From the NCBI GenBank assembly GCA_016870395.1, contig VGBT01000015.1, positions 1 to 58,553 of the forward strand: a stretch of 58,553 nucleotides of DNA. The letters run 5' to 3'. This document shows, one piece after another, positions 55,521 through 58,553 of the stretch. The notes beneath the pieces are model-generated. The model saw only the letters and a list, made by a program, of their open reading frames with translations, had not been told where the DNA came from and did no database searches. The position numbers and the translations under genes are program-made. Position 1 is the first letter of the stretch, and each line of letters opens with the position of its first letter. The DNA comes from Actinomycetota bacterium. Its GTDB lineage: Bacteria; Actinomycetota; Acidimicrobiia; IMCC26256; JAENVU01.

Positions 55521-56140
55521 GCCGCGCCGGCTCCCCGCTCGGGGCTGCCCCGTTCCAAGGCGTCGTCGACCCCGAGTTCGCGGCGGTGGGCGACGCGTTC
55601 CGCGCCAACTTCGCGCCGAGGGACGAAGGTGTGTCCAACCTCGGCGCCGCACTCACCGTGATCGCCGGCGGCCGGGTGGTCGTCGACTGCCGGGGCGGCT
55701 GGCGGGACCTGGCCGGCACGCAGCCGTGGGCGCGCGACACCATCGTCAACGCGTACTCCGTCGGCAAGCCGGTGGCCGCGGTGTTCGCGCTCACGCACGT
55801 CGCCTCCGGAGAGCTCGCGCTCGACGGCGCGCTCACCGGCTTCTACGCCGCGCTGCTGCCCGGCGCGCCCGAGCCGCTGCTACCGGCGGAGCTGCTCGGC
55901 GAGGCGACGAGCACCCAGGCCCAGGGTAACGACCTGGGCCTCGGCTTCGGACTGCACCAGGAGATCCGCCGCGTCGGCGTCACGCCGTCGGCCTTCGGCC
56001 ACTACGGACCCCGCGGCACGCTCGGCTTCGGCGATCCCGACGCCCGGATCGGGTTCTGCTACCTCCTCAGCCGCACCGGCGACCGCTGGCAGGACCACCG
56101 AACCAAGGCGATCCTCGAAGCCCTCACCACCTGCTGCTGA
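55517..56140 (+). CDS. Shortened beta-lactamase-fold hydrolase, in-frame internal deletion
   Basis: A 207-residue protein where relatives have about 370-400. It has the N-terminal half (GVVDPEFAAVGDAFRANF, the S81-V-G-K84 motif in AYSVGKPVAAVFALTHVA) and the C-terminal strand (LGLGFGLHQEIR, SAFGHYGPRGTLGFGDPDARIGF) but about 170 residues with the Tyr motif are missing after LALDGA. The frame is open, so the deletion is in phase. Activity doubtful. TTG start overlaps the P450 stop as TTGA. Confidence 0.75.
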   Translation: MSRAGSPLGAAPFQGVVDPEFAAVGDAFRANFAPRDEGVSNLGAALTVIAGGRVVVDCRGGWRDLAGTQPWARDTIVNAYSVGKPVAAVFALTHVASGELALDGALTGFYAALLPGAPEPLLPAELLGEATSTQAQGNDLGLGFGLHQEIRRVGVTPSAFGHYGPRGTLGFGDPDARIGFCYLLSRTGDRWQDHRTKAILEALTTCC

Positions 56141-56147
56141 GCCGGGT

Positions 56148-56549
56148 TCATCCTGGAGCGCGCACAACCAACCCGAGCCCCTGCGCGGCGTCCGCCATCC
56201 GGCCGTCGTACGTGACGACGCCGCGCAAGCCCTCGCCGATCAGCTGTGCGGTCGCGAGGTGGATCGCGTTCAGCGTGCGGAGTCCCGGTGGTAAGAGCGT
56301 TCCGGCGAGCCGCAGCACGCGGTCGCCCACCCGGACCAGCTCCAGGCGCGCCAGGAGGTCATCGGACTGCCGAGCCGCATCGGCATCCGCGCCAAGCAGC
56401 GCCCGCGGGAGCTCGGCGCGGACCAGCGCGCTCGAGACCAGCAATCGCTGCCGGCCCAGGTAGCGCCGCAACGCCACGGACTCGCGCTCGCGAACGACCA
56501 GCTTCACCAGCGCGGAGGTGTCGACGTAGACGGCGCGCTCAGCGCTCAT
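56148..56549 (-). CDS. PIN-domain toxin (VapC-like)
   Basis: A 133-residue PIN ribonuclease: D10 in YVDTSALVKL, Glu in VRAELPRALLG, and Asp in GVVTYDGRMADAA, the acidic triad of the family. It would cut RNA and stop growth when unopposed. Its ATG lies inside the antitoxin gene (11-base overlap), so it is made after the antitoxin. Confidence 0.9.
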   Translation of the reverse strand: MSAERAVYVDTSALVKLVVRERESVALRRYLGRQRLLVSSALVRAELPRALLGADADAARQSDDLLARLELVRVGDRVLRLAGTLLPPGLRTLNAIHLATAQLIGEGLRGVVTYDGRMADAAQGLGLVVRAPG

Positions 56550-56814
56550 CTCGACGCAGGCGCTCGAGCACGGCCGAGGGCGACTCCGCGCCTTCCGGGA
56601 GGTCAACCGGGTCGGGCAACGTCGCGAAGGCCAGGCGCGCCGGAATGACCTCACCCGCGCTGCGCAGACCCTCGAGGCCCCCTGCCTCCGGATACGGCGT
56701 GAGCAGCGCGACCGGCCGCCCACGGTCGGTCACCTCGACGGTCTCACCCGCCTCGACCAGTCGCAGCAGCTCGCTCGCCCGTTGCCTGAGCTCTCGCACA
56801 CCTACCGATGTCAT
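56539..56814 (-). CDS. Phd/YefM-family antitoxin
   Basis: A 91-residue protein: TSVGVRELRQRASELLRLVE, AGETVEVTDRGRPVALLTPYP is the DNA-binding half, and an acidic C-terminus (PDPVDLPEGAESPSAVLERL) would wrap the toxin. It usually represses its own operon. Its ATG lies inside a long palindrome (56808-56837), so the complex probably blocks both transcription and the start codon. Confidence 0.9.
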   Translation of the reverse strand: MTSVGVRELRQRASELLRLVEAGETVEVTDRGRPVALLTPYPEAGGLEGLRSAGEVIPARLAFATLPDPVDLPEGAESPSAVLERLRRDER

Positions 56815-56837
56815 GTGCTATTTGTAGCACATGACAT
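56808..56837. promoter_or_regulatory. Operator palindrome over the antitoxin start codon
   Basis: A 13-base arm ATGTCATGTGCTA (56808-56820) and its exact reverse complement (56825-56837) with a 4-base centre. The antitoxin ATG is inside the left arm. On the minus strand TACAAA sits in the centre as a -10-like box about 10 bases before the ATG, so the message would be leaderless or nearly so. Probably the autoregulation site. Confidence 0.75.
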
Positions 56838-56859
56838 CCAGAGCCGCGCTTCCTGTGCG

Positions 56860-58065
56860 CTACCGGTAGAACGCGGGGCTGAAGGCGCCCTTGGGGATCT
56901 CCTCGAGGGGGGTGGCGACCTCCTCGACCGTCGGGCCGAACTGCGCGCCGAGCGGGTCGAGCACGTCGAGGTCGAAGCCGTAGAGGTCGGCCGAGGTGAC
57001 CGCGAGCACCTGGCGGAGCTCGTCGGGCGTCCAGTCGTGGAAGGTGCGGCGCAGGCTCTCCTTCGAGAACGGCGTGGTTCCTTCGTTGTGCGGGTAGTCG
57101 CTCCCCCACATCACCCGGTCGAGGCCGATCGTGCGCATCGCCTTCACCTCACGCGGCGACGGGAAGCTCACGCCCATCCACACGTTGCGGGCGAAGTACT
57201 CGCTCGGCTTGAGCGTTAGCACCATGTCGTTGCCCAGGTGCATCTCGCCGATGCGGCCCGACTGCATCTGCAGGTGGAACATGTCGAGCTGCTTGAGCAA
57301 CGGGACCACCCAGTCACAGCCCTGCTCGGTGAGCACGAGGCGCAACTTCGGGAAGCGCTCGAACACGCCGCTCATCACCATCTGCCATAGCGGGCGGTGC
57401 GCGTACCAGGCCGTCTCGACCATCCACTGGATGGTGGAGCTCGGGTACTTGCCGTAGTCGGGCAGCCCGGAGCCGGTGGTGTGGTTGTTGAGGATCACAC
57501 CGAGGTTCTCGCACACCGCCCACAGCGGGTCGTAGGCCTCGGAGTAGTACGGCGCGAGATCCGCGTCGTCGGGGATCCCCGGCACGAGCACCCCGCCACG
57601 CAGGCCGTGCTCGTGCGCCCAGCGCACCTCGGCGATCGCGGCGTCGACGTCGTCGAGGAACACCTGGAAGATCCCCGCGCGCCGCTCCGGGTGGCGGGCA
57701 CAGAAGTCCGCGAGCCACCGGTTGTGGGCGCGCAGACCGGCCCAGCGCTGCCGATACTCCTCGGCGGTCTTGGGCATGCGTGCGATCACCGTGCCGGTCG
57801 GGAAGAACGGCGGCACCGTGTTCGGGAAGGTGACCTCCGCGACCTGGCCGTCGCGCTCGAGATCGGCGATGCGGCGCTCGTCGTCCCAGTTGCGGCTGCG
57901 ACCGTCGTCCTCCAGGTCGCGGAACGGGTTGGAGTACTTGGCGCGCCACGCGTCGAACTCGTCGAGCCACTCCGCCTCGAGGTACTCGCGGTACTGCTCG
58001 TGCGAGCCGCCGGCGTGGCAGTCCGACGAGATGATCGTGTAGCGCTCGGTTGCGGTGGCAGTCAC
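56860..58065 (-). CDS. ACMSD-type amidohydrolase (PF04909), copy 3
   Basis: A 401-residue protein beginning TATATERYTIISSDCHAGGS. SSDCHAGG, NNHTTGSGLPDYGKYP and MWGSDYPHNEGTTPF are the metal-site motifs. It is a close paralogue, same length, of the copy at 35444-36649. GTG start with GGAGGAGG 11 bases upstream. Divergent from the gene at 58254 across 188 bases that hold a palindrome. Confidence 0.9.
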   Translation of the reverse strand: MTATATERYTIISSDCHAGGSHEQYREYLEAEWLDEFDAWRAKYSNPFRDLEDDGRSRNWDDERRIADLERDGQVAEVTFPNTVPPFFPTGTVIARMPKTAEEYRQRWAGLRAHNRWLADFCARHPERRAGIFQVFLDDVDAAIAEVRWAHEHGLRGGVLVPGIPDDADLAPYYSEAYDPLWAVCENLGVILNNHTTGSGLPDYGKYPSSTIQWMVETAWYAHRPLWQMVMSGVFERFPKLRLVLTEQGCDWVVPLLKQLDMFHLQMQSGRIGEMHLGNDMVLTLKPSEYFARNVWMGVSFPSPREVKAMRTIGLDRVMWGSDYPHNEGTTPFSKESLRRTFHDWTPDELRQVLAVTSADLYGFDLDVLDPLGAQFGPTVEEVATPLEEIPKGAFSPAFYR

Positions 58066-58127
58066 GGCGCCTGCGCCTCCTCCGGGACAATCGGCTCCGG
58101 TGAGCCCCGGTTGCCGCTTCCAGAAGC

Positions 58128-58143
58128 CTGACGCTACCGTCAG
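58128..58143. promoter_or_regulatory. Operator-like palindrome between divergent amidohydrolases
   Basis: CTGACGCTACCGTCAG: 6-base perfect arms around 4 bases. It contains TGAC-N6-GTCA, the same pattern as the site at 24531-24544. The 188-base gap also holds ribosome sites for both genes. Confidence 0.45.
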
Positions 58144-58253
58144 CAACTCCGCCAGGGCCAAGCGGCCTGACCGCAAAAGGGGCGTAGGTGCCGGGGGAGC
58201 TCGAGGCTCCGTCACCCGGCACCGGAGCCGACCCGTGAAGGAGGAGCGCGCCC

Positions 58254-58553
58254 GTGGACATCGTCGACATCTGGGTGAACCTGGTGACCGAGGCGTCGGC
58301 CGCGCAGTTCCTCGGCGCGGCGGAGAACGCCCACATCCCCTCCTACCTCGGCTCGAGCGGTACCGGGGGCATCGGGGTAGACGCGATGCTCACCCTGATG
58401 GACGAGCTCGGCGTGGCCACCGGGGTCCTCTGCACGGGTCTCGACGGCGGGGCGGAGAAGGCGCTGGCGGTGGCCGACGCGCATCCCGGCCGGTTTCTCG
58501 TCGCGGGCGGGCTCGTCGACCCCGACCACCCGACCCGCAACGTGCGCCGCATC
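58254..58553 (+). CDS. Amidohydrolase family protein, N-terminal part
   Basis: The first 100 codons of a gene cut by the window end: VDIVDIWVNLVTEASAAQFL, GTGGIGVDAMLTLMDELGVA, VLCTGLDGGAEKAL and HPGRFLVAGGLVDPDHPTRN. The DELGVATGV and HPGRFL segments match PF04909-type metal hydrolases, though the usual D-x-H at the start is replaced by IWVN. AAGGAGG site 9 bases before the GTG. Divergent from copy 3. Confidence 0.7.
   Translation, partial: MDIVDIWVNLVTEASAAQFLGAAENAHIPSYLGSSGTGGIGVDAMLTLMDELGVATGVLCTGLDGGAEKALAVADAHPGRFLVAGGLVDPDHPTRNVRRI

Overview
The window is 58.5 kb of GC-rich bacterial DNA. Gene families and signals point to an actinobacterium, most likely an uncultured acidimicrobial-type lineage. 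The evidence is F420-type LLM oxidoreductases, a three-gene succinate dehydrogenase with a b558-type cytochrome, an HU protein with a long Lys/Ala tail, a xylose isomerase of about 390 residues, many GTG/TTG starts, and TANNNT -10 boxes 6-9 bases before start codons (leaderless transcripts). I see no rRNA, tRNA, CRISPR array, transposase or phage gene, so the window looks chromosomal. The assignment to a lineage is inference.

Layout. 0-3.4 kb: end of a secreted protein, a macro-domain gene broken by an in-frame TGA, a histidine kinase/response regulator pair and a DJ-1/PfpI protein. 3.5-9.2 kb: a VWA protein and its MoxR-type AAA partner, separated by an SRPBCC gene, a lipoprotein and a GH1 glycosidase. 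9.2-11.4 kb: a GH2 glycosidase. 11.4-15 kb: sdhC-sdhA-sdhB with a possible 17-codon leader ORF before sdhA. 15-17.4 kb: small membrane, VOC, SRPBCC and lipoprotein genes. 17.4-21.6 kb: a minus-strand sulfatase-xylA-xylB operon. 21.6-24.5 kb: a DUF4234-like membrane protein and two hydrolases. 24.5-33.4 kb: two class III CoA-transferases, a GAF sensor, a tandem GNAT, a zinc alcohol dehydrogenase, an SDR, an LLM oxidoreductase and an FAD oxidoreductase. 33.4-38.7 kb: alpha/beta hydrolase, membrane protein, ACMSD-type amidohydrolase and a UbiB/ABC1 kinase.

38.7-46.2 kb is a decaying stretch. It holds relics of a carbamate kinase, a COG2403-type GTPase, an alpha/beta hydrolase with several lesions, a nifJ fragment fused by deletion to a dihydroorotate-dehydrogenase-like fragment, and a frameshifted VOC gene. 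Intact LLM, serine hydrolase and coiled-coil genes lie among them. 46.2-50.8 kb: MFS exporter, GatB/YqeY protein, HU, a broken PaaI-type thioesterase and two tandem FKBP lipoproteins. 50.8-56.1 kb: a tightly overlapping operon tetR-amidohydrolase-D-aminoacylase-like-P450-shortened serine hydrolase. 56.1-58.5 kb: a Phd/PIN toxin-antitoxin pair with a start-codon operator, then two divergent amidohydrolases.

How the genes work together: one set supports plant- or algal-type glycan use (GH1, GH2, sulfatase, xylose isomerase, xylulokinase). Another set (CoA-transferases, SDR, LLM, FAD, P450 and amidohydrolase genes) suggests aerobic breakdown of hydrophobic or aromatic compounds feeding the TCA cycle and SDH. 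The relics (nifJ, carbamate kinase, GTPase) suggest loss of an older anaerobic or fermentative island. No single novel machine dominates the window. The best leads are the TetR-P450-amidohydrolase operon, the CoA-transferase pair in which only one partner keeps the catalytic Asp, the sulfatase-xylAB operon and the fossil cluster.
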